64,000 nucleotides of DNA. Source: Musa acuminata AAA Group (lineage: Eukaryota > Streptophyta > Magnoliopsida > Zingiberales > Musaceae). Position 1 is the first letter of the stretch. The number at the start of each line of letters is the position of its first letter. Both the position numbers and the translations under genes were made by a program. Location: assembly GCF_036884655.1 (NCBI RefSeq), contig NC_088348.1, positions 22,743,501 through 22,807,500 on the forward strand, given 5' to 3'. The notes beneath the pieces are model-generated. The model did no database searches, was not told where the DNA came from, and saw only the letters and a list, made by a program, of their open reading frames with translations. This document shows, piece by piece, positions 28,149 through 38,401 of this stretch.

Positions 28149-29059
28149 TCAGATATGTTTGTTGAATCTCGTATTTTGATGATGAAACTACTTGATATAT
28201 GTTTATGATTTAATCTGCGTTTTGAGTGACGCAGGGTGCTTCGATCAGGATGAGACAATTAAAGCAGGAACATCATGTTGTGCCGGAGGAACATGTCAGA
28301 AGATTGGACGTCGGGCCGGTGGATCGGTCGACGTATCGACAGAAGGCTTCGGGCCGTAGACTCGGGCATCGGGCCAAGAAGAGCGGGTATTGTGCCAAGG
28401 ATATCGGAGTTGCGGAGTCAACTAGCCGATTGGGCAATAGGCTGCAGGAAAGGACGACGTGCCGAAGAATCGGACGAAGCGTCGAGGGACCAATGATATG
28501 CCGGACAACTTGGTTAATTGCTTAGGATTAATTATCTCGATCGAAGTTTTGCTTTAATTGTGCAGGATTAGCTATGATAACGATGAAGACATAAAGCGAA
28601 ACAAAGTGTCGAAGTCAAGCGCGAAGGATTTGTTGCAAGTTCGAGAGTTCGACGGAAGTCCGAAGGTTCGTCGGGAATGCTACCGGAACTAGCCGAGAAT
28701 GAGTTGAGAGCTTGCCGAAGGGTTTTTCGGAAGCTCGCCGAGAAAGATCGGAGCTTGCCGAAGAAGCTCGTTGGAACTCGCTAAGAACAAATCGTGAAGT
28801 CTAGGAGCTTGCCGGGAGTCCGCAAAATGGTTTCCGAGAGTTCATCGGAAGACCGCCGGAAGTTTGCCGAAAGCTCGCCAGAAGAAGTCTTGACTTGCGG
28901 ACTTTGTAATAGCTTATAAAATGTCTTTAAAATCATAGTTAGCACATTAATTAGGGTTAGGATTAGGTGTTAATCCTATAACCCAAGTAGGGGCCAATTA
29001 GGCCCAAGTTCGGACTGGTTTGGGCCAAGTTTGGAGCCAAACCAAGTGAGCTGAAATAG

Positions 29060-29290
29060 TGAAAGAGGTGGCACCGCCCCAGCCAGGAGGTAGCACCGCC
29101 CAGGCTATGTCTCCCAGCGAGACTGGGAGGTGCAACCGCCCCAGCCAGGAGGTGGCACCGCCTGGGGCTCAGTCTCCGAGCGAGACTGGGCGGTGCAACC
29201 TCCCTGACAGAGAGGTGGCACCGCCTGAGCTCGGTCTTCGAGCTCTGCCAGGCGGTGCAACCTCTCCAGTCAAGAGGTGCAACCGCCTGA
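29060..29290 (+). repeat. Cluster of GC-rich near-palindromic motifs in the U3 region
   Basis: Units such as GGTGGCACCGCC (first at 29067-29078), GGTAGCACCGCC, GGTGCAACCGCC and the reversed form GGCGGTGCAACC alternate with CCAGCGAGACTGG-like spacers, ending about 60 bases before the TATA box. The same cluster is at 34948-35180 in the 3' LTR, and diverged forms are in both LTRs of element A. Clustered palindromic units upstream of the TATA box are a described Sirevirus trait. Confidence 0.75.
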
Positions 29291-29347
29291 TCCCGAAATT
29301 TCGGGATTTGATCGTTTTGAGCTCGAAATTTGAATTGGGTTGGGGCC

Positions 29348-29355
29348 TATAAATA
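29348..29355 (+). promoter_or_regulatory. TATA box of element F (5' LTR)
   Basis: TATAAATA in a CT-rich context; duplicated at 35236-35243 in the 3' LTR. It sets the U3/R boundary roughly 30 bases downstream. Confidence 0.8.
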
Positions 29356-30012
29356 CCCCACCCATTCAGCACTGAAAAGATACAGACCTACACCGAAATC
29401 TTGATCTTTTCTGTGATTCTAAGAGCTCAAAAGTGTTGTAAATCCTTTAAGTCTCCTCCTTCTGTTCTTCAAGTTTTGAGTTGTAAAGTGAGGAGAGAAA
29501 GGTCTGTAAAGGTTGTCTCCTGAGCCTGTCAAAAGGAGAGAAACTGTAAAAGGGCAGTTGGCCTTCGCCTATTGAAGGAAGGCCTCTAGTTGACGTCGGT
29601 GACCTCGTCGGTGGAGGAAGCCAAAAGTGGAGTAGGTCAAGACTGACCGAACCACTCTAAATCTCTGGTTTGCATTTATTTTGAGCACTTTATCATTACT
29701 GCAAACCTCCTTCATAACTACTGCTCTCTGCGCTTTTACGAACAAGTTTTTAAGTGTTGTTCCTTCCGAATCTGCATTCAGACGTAAATCGGTGTTTTCG
29801 TACATTACAGTTTACGTTTACGTTTTGATTCTACAAAACTGTCTTCTGCGTCTTCACGAACAAGTTTCTAAGTGCTAATCTTTCCGAATCTGTTTTCAGA
29901 CGTAAACCAGTGTTTTTGTACGATATTTACATTGTAGTTTACGTTTACGCCTTGATTCTGCAAAACTGTCTTCTGCGCTTTTACGAACGAGTTTCTAAGT
30001 TCAGATCCCTTT

Positions 30013-30410
30013 GAAACTGTGTCTAGACGTAAAATTGCGTTTAGATGTAAAACTGTCCAAACTGTGTTTAGACGTTTTAGACGTAAACTAAGTTTAGACG
30101 TAAATCTGCGTTTAGACGTAAATCTGCATTTAGACGTAAATCTGCGTTTAGACGTAAAACTACGTTTAGACGCAAACTACGTTTAAACGTAAAACTACGT
30201 TTTAGACGTAAACTGAGTTCAGACGTAAATCTACGTTTAGACGTAAATCTGCGTTTAGACGTAAATCTGCGTTTAGACGTAAAACTACGTTTAGACGCAA
30301 ACTGCATTTAGACGTAAATTGTGTTTAGACGCAAACTGCGTTTAGACGTAAACTGCGCTTAGACACAAACTGGGTTTAAACGTAAATTGCATTTAGAAGT
30401 AAAACTGCGC
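30013..30410 (+). repeat. 18-base minisatellite in the LTR, 5' copy
   Basis: About twenty imperfect units of GTTTAGACGTAAATCTGC with variants (AAACTAC, AAACTGC, GCAAACT). Some units are shortened. It lies in the transcribed part of the LTR. The 3' LTR copy is at 35901-36280 and has one unit fewer. No equivalent array is seen in the LTRs of element A. Confidence 0.88.
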
Positions 30411-30552
30411 TTAATCTTAAGTAATCTTAAAATCGGCTTTTACATCGAAATCTTTTTTATCGAACGAACGCAGCTTTCATTTTTAAATCGCTGAAAGATT
30501 TCCGCTGCACTAATTCACCCCCCCCCTCCTTAGTGCTCTCGATCCTAACAAT

Positions 30553-30564
30553 TGGTATCAGAGC
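30553..30564 (+). other. Primer binding site of element F
   Basis: TGGTATCAGAGC, an exact match to the complement of the initiator tRNA-Met 3' end, two bases after the LTR. Confidence 0.92.
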
Positions 30565-30600
30565 GGGGTATTTCTCATTTCGGATTTACACCCGAGAGAA

Positions 30601-31611
30601 ATGGCTCTTCAAGAGGGCTTTTCGGTCTTTCGTCGACCGTTCTTTAACGGATTGGACTACACTTATTGGAAAACTCGAATGAGAGTTTTCTTGATTTCTC
30701 TAAATCTGGATTTATGGAATATCGTTGAAAATAGTTTTCAACTTCCCTCTAAACCGACGAACGAATGGTCGGATTTGGAGAAGAAGTATTTCTCTTTAAA
30801 CGCAAAGACTATGAATGCCTTATTTTGCGCCTTGGACAAAAATGAGTTCAATCGGATTTCTACGTGCGAAACAGCTTTTGACATTTGGCGAACACTTGAA
30901 ATCATGCACGAGGGAACTAGTAGTGTCAAAGACTCGAAAGTTAACTTTTTATTGCATGATTTCGAGCTTTTTCGAATGCAACCAAGCGAGACTATAGGCG
31001 ACATGTACACCCGTTTCACGGATGTCGTCAATAGTTTAAGAGCTCTTGGAAAATGTTTTTCGGACTTTGAACTCGTAAACAAGATTTTGCGTTCTCTTTC
31101 TAAGAAGTGGGATTCAAAAGTAACTGCAATACAAGAAGCTAAAAACCTAAACAACTTACCACTTGAAGAACTAATTGGTTCATTGATGACATATGAAATG
31201 GTGCACAATGCACATGATGAACATGTTGAACACAATCACCTTCCAAAGAACAGGAAGGATTTGGAACTCTGGACAAATGAATGCCACTTGAGCGATGACT
31301 CAAGTGATGAGGACAATGATGAACAAAACAACCTTCCAAAGAACAGGAAGGATTTGGGACATAGAACATTTGAAGACCACTCGAGCATAAGCTCAAGTGA
31401 TGGTGAGCTTAAACTACAAATGAAACGAAAATTAAAAAGAAAAAAGAATCGAACTACTTGCTTTAAACGCAAGAAGAAGAACAAAAATTGGGATGAATCG
31501 AGCTCCTCCGAAGAAGAGAAAGTCAACAAAAGCAAGGCGGCAAACTACGCCTTAACAGCCTACAATAATGAGGTAATCGAAATCCCCCTAATTTATTTTG
31601 AAATTACTTGA
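30601..31611 (+). CDS. Gag of element F, open, without zinc knuckle
   Basis: 336 residues from the ATG at 30601, 37 bases after the primer site, to TGA. It should form the virus-like particle that packages element RNA in the cytoplasm. N-terminal half (residues 1-200) is the copia gag core: YTYWKTRMRVFLISL, LNAKTMNALFCALDKNEFNR, ETIGDMYTRFTDVVNSLRALGK, ILRSLSKKWDSKV, PLEELIGSLMTYE. Residues 215-285 are charged linker with a doubled LPKNRKDL segment and Asp/Ser-rich stretches. Residues 275-305 are very basic (KRKLKRKKN, KRKKKNK) and probably bind RNA. A C-x2-C-x4-H-x4-C knuckle is absent; only one Cys lies in the basic region. No stop or frameshift, unlike the gag of element A. There is no downstream pol. 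Confidence 0.9.
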   Translation: MALQEGFSVFRRPFFNGLDYTYWKTRMRVFLISLNLDLWNIVENSFQLPSKPTNEWSDLEKKYFSLNAKTMNALFCALDKNEFNRISTCETAFDIWRTLEIMHEGTSSVKDSKVNFLLHDFELFRMQPSETIGDMYTRFTDVVNSLRALGKCFSDFELVNKILRSLSKKWDSKVTAIQEAKNLNNLPLEELIGSLMTYEMVHNAHDEHVEHNHLPKNRKDLELWTNECHLSDDSSDEDNDEQNNLPKNRKDLGHRTFEDHSSISSSDGELKLQMKRKLKRKKNRTTCFKRKKKNKNWDESSSSEEEKVNKSKAANYALTAYNNEVIEIPLIYFEIT

Positions 31612-34000
31612 TGCTTTCATGATGTATTTTTCTCTTTTAGTTTAGAATTAATTTTCTTAAAAATTACATGTTAAAAAAAAAATTATTATGATCATACTAA
31701 GTAATTTCGAAAATGATAATATTGCATATTTTATGATAAACAAATAAAATGATCTTGATTAAAAATATGAAATCATGGTTAAGAAGTAATAATGTGTATT
31801 ACGTTGATTTCCATTGTTATTTCTCGATTTTGATTAAAGATCATGTTTGATTTGAAGAAATGCATAATGATGAAATTAAATATTTTGATTAACAATTTTA
31901 TGCATGAGATTTTAAGCCGATGATAAGCATGTGTTATTCTCATGACTATACTTGAAAAACTATGGCAAAAATGTGCTCGAATGCATGAACGTGTTAAGAT
32001 TATTTTTCGGACATTCTTGATTCAATGTTCAAAACACTTAATTGCCATGATGATTTTACACTATAACATGTTGGAAATTATATGTTTTGGATACATAAAT
32101 TTTTATGATCATGAGCATGTTTTATCTTCATAATTGAACTTGAAAATCTATAGCAAAATCTTATCCGAATGCATGAAAGTACTAATTTCATTTTCGGATT
32201 TACTTAACAATTGGTATCCTAACAATCGGATTTTCTCATACACTTATGAAAAATATTTTTCTAAAATGGATTTGATGAAATGATTCCTGCTTATAAATTC
32301 CATCTTGAAATATGAATGATAGTGTCTTTGCTTGCAAAGATTTGTTTCACATACATATCTCCTATGATTCATGTGCAGAAAAAGAATTTATAAATCATAA
32401 TATAATGAGATTTCTTATGCAAAAATAAAGTGCTTTTGTGATTCTTTGCTAAAGAGAATAATTATTAAAATCATGATCTTGCAAAATTGAAATCACAAAT
32501 AATATCTTTTGGTATTCATGAATTGATACTCACAATATGAAAGTATTGGTATTCATGACTTGATTTTGATTGAAACATTACATGCTTAAATTAATCATTC
32601 TTCTATGTTTCAAAAAATTCTTTAAATGCCTTATATGATGATTGAAAATTAATTTGCTTTATGATGAATCACGAATCATGACTTGATCTATGATATTGAA
32701 ATATTTAACACTTTTATGCTCTACCCCCTACTTTCTTCTTGTTTTCAATGATAAAATGGGGAGAAGTTTTGATCATGCATGGTAGGATATAATTTGACAA
32801 AATTGATACCATCATGATATGAAACATTTATGATGTGCAATTATGCATGCAATACTTGTGCTTTCTAATTATGATGTGATGTGTTGCATATGATGTAAAT
32901 CATGATTTAAAATGCTATGAGTGCTAAGTTACACACTTTGAGAAGAAATTGCTATATTGAAACATTAATGTAATTATGAATGATGATATGAAATTATGCA
33001 TGTAATACTTCAACCTATGATAACGATGCATGCAATGATAAAATATTCATGATGAAAAATTGTCTTGACATTCATAACTTGATTATTCATCCTTTGTCAT
33101 GATTTTGAAATCTTTGTAAAAGGAAAAAGAACTACAAAACTGTATTCTTCCTTTCTTTTTGACAATGACAAAGGGGGAGATAGCTAGCTTGCACAAGTCA
33201 AGAAGATGCAAAAACTTGATTGCTAACTTGCTTATTTCAAGAAGCAAAAATTGTCTTCTTGAAAATCACTATCTTGAATATCTCAAGAAGCAAGACTTGC
33301 AACCTGCACATTACAATAGAAAGTTATCTTGCATTTGCTTTCGAAGTTTTTGCTAGCTTGTATATTGCGAAACTTGTATATCGTAAAAATTGCTAGCTTG
33401 TAGTCTAAAGAGAAGCGAAAAGTTGCTATCTCAAAAGAAGCATATGTGCTATCTTGCCTATCTCAAGAGGCAAAAATGCTAACTTGCACATCTAGCAAAA
33501 CTTGACAAATTTGCATATCTCAAGAAGCAAGAGTTGCTTTCTTGAACATCTCAAAACTGCTGGCTTGCATGTTCTAAAAGTGCTATCTTGTATGCTGTAA
33601 AACTTGCATATCTAAAACTTGATAGCCTGAATATTCTAAGCATGATGTAACATTTGCTAAATTTTCTGGCTTCAAAACTGCATGATGATAAAACTTGATA
33701 ATATGTTTTTCATGCAATGAGTTGAACCAATATCACAAACACTTGATTGTGATACTTCTCCTTTTTGTTGATGACAAAGGGGGAGAAGTATGTTGATGAA
33801 AGTATGTTGATGACATGACATGTGATGCATAAGTTTATGCATATGTTCATGTTGACGTGTTGCAAGTATTCATGATGAATATTGCAATGACTTGAATTCA
33901 GGTTGAATTCAAGGTCCTATCAATATGGCATATTGATAGGGGGAGTTTGTTTAAACTCCAGGAGTTAAGTTTAACTCCGTCATCAAGTGGTTGTCATCAT
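31612..34000 (+). other. Element F, non-coding 3' internal region
   Basis: 2.4 kb, AT-rich, without reading frames above background. From 31650 to 33120 it is dominated by ATGAT-like words. At 33160-33660 there are irregular repeats of a unit containing TATCTCAAGAAGCAA and CTTGC. Extra polypurine tracts like the true one occur at 32757-32766, 33169-33181, 33775-33788 and 33937-33945. The same order occurs in element A, so the region is maintained in both copies. Confidence 0.75.
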
Positions 34001-34015
34001 CAAAAAGGGGGAGAT
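34001..34015 (+). other. Polypurine tract of element F
   Basis: CAAAAAGGGGGAGAT directly before the 3' LTR; primes plus-strand synthesis. Confidence 0.88.
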
Positions 34016-36420
34016 TGTTGAATCTCGTATTTTGATGATGAAACTACTTGATATATGTTTATGATTTAATCTGCGTTTTGAGTGACGCAGGGTGCTTCGA
34101 TCAGGATGAGACAATTAAAGCAGGAACATCATGTTGTGCCGGAGGAACATGTCAGAAGATTGGACGTCGGGGCGGTGGATCGGTCGACGTATCGACAGAA
34201 GGCTTCGGGCCGTGGACTCGGGCATCGGGCCAAGAAGAGCGGGTATTGTGCCAAGGATATCGGAGTTGCGGAGTCAACTAGCCGATTAGGCAATAGGCTG
34301 CAGGAAAGGACGATGCGCCGAAGAATCGGACGAAGCGTCGAGGGACCAATGACATGCCGGACAACTTAGTTAATTGCTTAGGATTAATTGTCTCGATCGA
34401 AGTTTTGCTTTAATTGTGCAGGATTAGCTATGATAACGATGAAGACATAAAGCGAAGCAAAGTGTCGAAGTCAAGCGCGAAGGATTTGTTGCAAGTTCGA
34501 GTGTTCGACGGAAGTCCGAAGGTTCGTCGGGAATGCTACCGGAACTAGCCGAGAATGAGTTGGGAGCTTGCCGAAGGGTTTTTCGGAAGCTCGTCGGAAG
34601 GTTCGTTGGGAGTTCGCGGAGCTCGCCGAGAAAGATCGGAGCTTGCCGAAGAAGCTCGTTGGAACTCGCTAAGAACAAATCGTGAAGTCTAGGAGCTTGC
34701 CAGGAGTCCGCAGAATGGTTTCCGAGAGTTCATCGGAAGACCGCCGGAAGTTTGCCGAAAGCTCGCTAGAAGAAGTCTTGACTTGCGGACTTTGTAATAG
34801 CTTATAAAATGTCTTTAAAATCATAGTTAGCACATTAATTAGGGTTAGGATTAGGTGTTAATCCTATAACCCAAGTAGGGGCCAATTAGACCCAAGTTCG
34901 GACTGGTTTGGGCCAAGTTTGGAGCCAAACCAAGTGAGCTGAAATAGTGAAAGAGGTGGCACCGCCCCAGCCAGGAGGTAGCACCGCCCAGGCTATGTCT
35001 CCCAGCGAGACTGGGAGGTGCAACCGCCCCAGCCAGGAGGTGGCACCGCCTGGGGCTCAGTCTCCGAGCGAGACTGGGCGGTGCAACCTCCCTGACAGAG
35101 AGGTGGCACCGCCTGAGCTCGGTCTTCGAGCTCTACCAGGCGGTGCAACCTCTCCAGTCAAGAGGTGCAACCGCCTGATCCCGAAATTCCGGGATTTGAT
35201 CGTTTTGAGCTCGAAATTTGAATTGGGTTGGGGCCTATAAATACCCCACCCATTCAGCACTGAAAAGATACAGACCTACACCGAAATCTTGATCTTTTCT
35301 GTGATTCTAAGAGCTCAAAAGTGTTGTAAATCCTTTAAGTCTCCTCCTTCTGTTCTTCAAGTTTTGAGTTGTAAAGTGAGGAGAGAAAGGTCTGTAAAGG
35401 TTGTCTCCTGAGCCTATCAAAAGGAGAGAAACTGTAAAAGGGCAGTTGGCCTTCGCCTATTGAAGGAAGGCCTCTAGTTGACGTCGGTGACGTCGTCGGT
35501 GGAGGAAGCCAAAAGTGGAGTAGGTCAAGACTGACCGAACCACTCTAAATCTCTGGTTTGCATTTATTTTGAGCACTTTATCATTACTGCAAACCTCCTT
35601 CATAACTACTGCTCTCTGCGCTTTTACGAACAAGTTTTTAAGTGTTGTTCCTTCCGAATCTGCATTCAGACGTAAATCGGTGTTTTCGTACATTACAGTT
35701 TACGTTTACGTTTTGATTCTGCAAAACTGTCTTCTGCATCTTCACGAACAAGTTTCTAAGTGCTAATCTTTCCGAATCTGTTTTCAAACGTAAACCAGTG
35801 TTTTCGTACGATATTTACATTGCAGTTTACGTTTACGCCTTGATTCTGCAAAACTGTCTTCTGCGCTTTTACGAACGAGTTTCTAAGTTCAGATCCCTTT
35901 GAAATTGCGTCTAGACGTAAAATTGCGTTTAGACGTAAAACTGTCCAAACTGTGTTTAGACGTTTTAGACGTAAACTAAGTTTAGACGTAAATCTGCGTT
36001 TAGACGTAAATCTGTGTTTAGACGTAAAACTACATTTAGACGCAAACTACGTTTAGACGTAAAACTGCGTTTTAGACGTAAACTGAGTTCAGACGTAAAT
36101 CTACGTTTAGACGTAAATCTGCGTTTAGACGTAAATCTGCGTTTAGACGTAAAACTGCGTTTAGATGCAAACTGCATTTAGACGTAAATTATGTTTAGAC
36201 GCAAACTGCGTTTAGACGTAAACTGCGCTTAGACGCAAACTGGGTTTAAACGTAAATTGCGTTTAGAAGTAAAATTGCACTTAATCTTAAGTAATCTTAA
36301 AATCGGCTTTTACATCGAAATCATTTTTATCGAACGAACGCAGCTTTCATTTTTAAATCGCTGAAAGATTTCCGCTGCTCTAATTCACCCCCCCCCCTCT
36401 TAGTGCTCTCGATCCTAACA
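34016..36420 (+). repeat. Element F, 3' LTR
   Basis: 2405 bases, the partner of 28160-30550. It includes TATAAATA at 35236-35243, the minisatellite at about 35901-36280 and a C tract near 36388-36397. Confidence 0.95.
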
Positions 36421-36514
36421 ATGTTGACAAAGTCTTTGTCTAAGGAGAAGCTTGAAGCATGTAGGCGAAGAGCGGGCTTAGTACAGCCCACCATATGAGC
36501 TGGAGGGGGAGAAT
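36421..36514 (+). pseudogene. Element E, last codons of pol and polypurine tract
   Basis: After the duplicated ATGTT the copia frame continues (TKSLSKEKLEACRRR) to TGA near 36478, then the tract GGAGGGGGAGAAT before the LTR at 36515. It proves that F inserted into an existing E. Confidence 0.9.
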
Positions 36515-37206
36515 TGTTGGGTCCAACCCATATGTGGGCTTGGACAAATTTGGGCCATGAGCCCAAATCAAAGAAATCAAGAGAGATAGGGTTTGGTGAG
36601 GTGTGCGTAGTGAGATTGCAGCGTGCAGCGTGCGGCGGCATGCAGAGAAAAGAGGAGAGAGAAATAGAGAGAGAAAGATTATGTTTCTGAGTTTTTTGCT
36701 TGACGATCGGTGGCTAAACATTGTCAGTTTCAGCCCAAATTTTTTGTGAAGAATCCTTGCAGCAAACTCTACAATCTTAACGGTGTTGATCTGCAGTTTA
36801 TCCTCTCTAAAGTATTTTCCTGTGATATCTATTTTGTGAGACCTAGAATTCTCTTTCGAGGAGATCCATCCTATACGATGAAGATATGCTATTCTTGAGC
36901 CAAGATTTATGATCTTGATGTTATTCTGATCCTCTAGTTATTCTAGAGAAGACCTACTGTAAACCTGTTATTATTATTATTGATAGTGGAAGTTTGAGGT
37001 GGACTACGGTCCCGTGATTTTTCCCACATTGGGTTTTCCACGTTAAAAAGATTTGGTCTCACTGTGTGGTTGATTTTTGCTCTATTGTTTATGCTGTGCT
37101 GGTTGATATTTTTATTTGGATATCAAGTTGGTATTTTGATGAGGAACCCATTTTGATACACAAAGACGGAAAAGAATATTCCGCTTTAACAGGTTTCTTC
37201 CCAACA
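36515..37206 (+). repeat. Element E, 3' LTR
   Basis: 692 bases, TGTTGGGTCCAACCC to TTCCCAACA, followed by the duplication AATAC at 37207-37211. Small insertions relative to the 5' LTR near 36540, 36630 and 36930. Confidence 0.92.
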
Positions 37207-37211
37207 AATAC

Positions 37212-38263
37212 TAAAAATAAAAAATAAAAAGAAGTGACTATAGATAAAATTATATTCATATCATCATAAAGAAATGATAACAATGAAGAAAAGCAATTTT
37301 TATGACTCAACACTAATCGAGAAAATAGTACTTACATATATGGTCAATAAATATATGGATTCATGCTTGATTCATGGACAATTTGAATTGGTTGAGCATT
37401 GATCTTGGAGATGACAAGAATTTTTTTTGGACTATCCTTCAACAATAGTAAAAGTCCTTGCTCATTGCTTCCTCATCCCTTAAAAAAAAATAATAGTTTT
37501 ACCCTCGAAAAAAAAAAAAAAAAAAAAAGGAGCCGAGGATCGAAGGATATTTAGGGAGAGAGAAATAAAAGAAGCAAAGTCAGGAAGTCTCCATGGCCAT
37601 AGGTTTGCGATGTTCTCTCCATATGTTCTTTTAATACTTCTACACCATACAAATTAATAAAGCCCCTCATATAAAATTATAATTTGATGTGTATTCAATC
37701 TAATCGTTTATAATGATTGAACTTTGAGTGATGGGAGAAATGAATAAATAGAACGATGATGATAACTGCAAACAGAAAATTTAAAAATAAATGAATAAAA
37801 TGATCATAAGGTGGACTGCAAACAAGAAGTTTGACTATCTCAGCATATAGTCACGTTATATCCCCAAAGAGTGGTGGACTACTACAAAGTGAAGGTGGCC
37901 TGCATGATGTTGGAATGTGTGTGTGGATGCAATCTCAATTGATGTAACCATTAATTATTCTTCACCTGTCTCGGTCTTCAGTTTTCATTTGATATGTTCC
38001 TTTAAGAAAAAATTATCAGTAAAAAAATTGGTTGAAAATTTATACCAATCAAACTCAATTGTTTTCACCAATTTTCAAGCTCTTCATAGTCAAATTTAAT
38101 ATTCAGCATCCAAACTCAATATTTGCAATCAAAGTATAATCATGCTGTTCCTATTTCCTTCCATCCTCCAATAAAATTAAAAATTATAAAAACTATTTTA
38201 AAATATCACTATGAATTCATTTTTTCAAAAATTGTTTTTTTTATTTCCATTATTACTATTTAC
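37212..38263. other. Intergenic, upstream of the RALF gene
   Basis: AT-rich; a run of about 20 A at 37508-37527. No gene or element recognised. Confidence 0.5.
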
Positions 38264-38334
38264 AATATATATGTATATATATTAGGACCAGAGAGAGAGA
38301 GAGAGAGCGAGAGAGAGCGAGCGAGCGATAGAGT
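38264..38334 (+). promoter_or_regulatory. RALF promoter: TATA region and GA-repeat leader
   Basis: Alternating TATATATGTATATATA at about 38264-38282 is followed directly by a GAGAGAGA/GAGCGAGC repeat (38289-38330) that would fall at the transcription start or in the 5' UTR. GA repeats are binding sites of plant BBR/BPC factors; their use here is inferred. Confidence 0.5.
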
Positions 38335-38401
38335 TCTCTTCCTTGTTTCTTTTCTCTTAGAGAGGGGAATAGGGGGAGAAGTAAGACGAAGCAACCAACA
38401 C

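Larger units (their letters stand above)
28160..30550 (+). repeat. Element F, 5' LTR
   Basis: 2391 bases, TGTTGAATCTCG to GATCCTAACA. Regions: AG-rich U3; a cluster of GC-rich near-palindromic motifs at 29060-29290; TATAAATA at 29348-29355; an R/U5 region ending in an 18-base minisatellite (about 30013-30410); then a C tract before the end. Compared with the 3' LTR it lacks 32 bases near 28746 and has one extra minisatellite unit. Confidence 0.95.
28160..36420 (+). mobile_element. Element F: young gag-only Sirevirus-like LTR retrotransposon (TR-GAG type)
   Basis: 8261 bases bounded by LTRs of 2391 and 2405 bases and the 5-bp target duplication ATGTT (28155-28159, 36421-36425). It has an intact primer site, one open gag gene and an intact polypurine tract, but between gag and the tract there are 2.4 kb with no trace of protease, integrase, RT or RNase H. 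This is the organisation called TR-GAG. By eye the LTRs are about 98% identical apart from a 32-base and an 18-base length difference, so insertion was recent. It lies inside the RNase H end of element E. Sirevirus affinity comes from the gag sequence, several polypurine tracts and the GC-rich inverted motifs in the LTRs. Confidence 0.9.
23603..37206 (+). mobile_element. Element E: Ty1/copia retrotransposon, Tork-like, decayed and split by element F
   Basis: LTRs of 660 and 692 bases (TGTTGGGTCC to TTCCCAACA) flanked by target duplication AATAC (23598-23602, 37207-37211). After removing the 8261-base element F and its duplication the element is about 5.3 kb, a usual size for Tork-type copia. 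Order gag, protease, integrase, RT, RNase H is copia-like. Polyprotein has stops and changed catalytic residues. Confidence 0.92.

Noticed and set aside
29059..29352. 97-codon frame in both LTRs of element F
   Set aside because: Product of the GC-rich motif cluster, upstream of the TATA box; same frame in both LTRs only because they are near identical.
30077..30307. Minus-strand frame of repeated FTSKRR-like units in the LTR, also at 35965
   Set aside because: It is only the translation of the 18-bp minisatellite, whose period is a multiple of three.
30013..30410. CRISPR-like array
   Set aside because: Units are directly adjacent without unique spacers, inside a plant LTR.
34048..34369. Short frames at the start of the F LTRs and in element A LTRs
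   Set aside because: U3 sequence; frames are not conserved between old and young copies.
38123..38401. Extended RALF start giving a 213-residue product
   Set aside because: The extension is translated AT-rich promoter and GA repeat; the signal peptide begins at the ATG at 38402.
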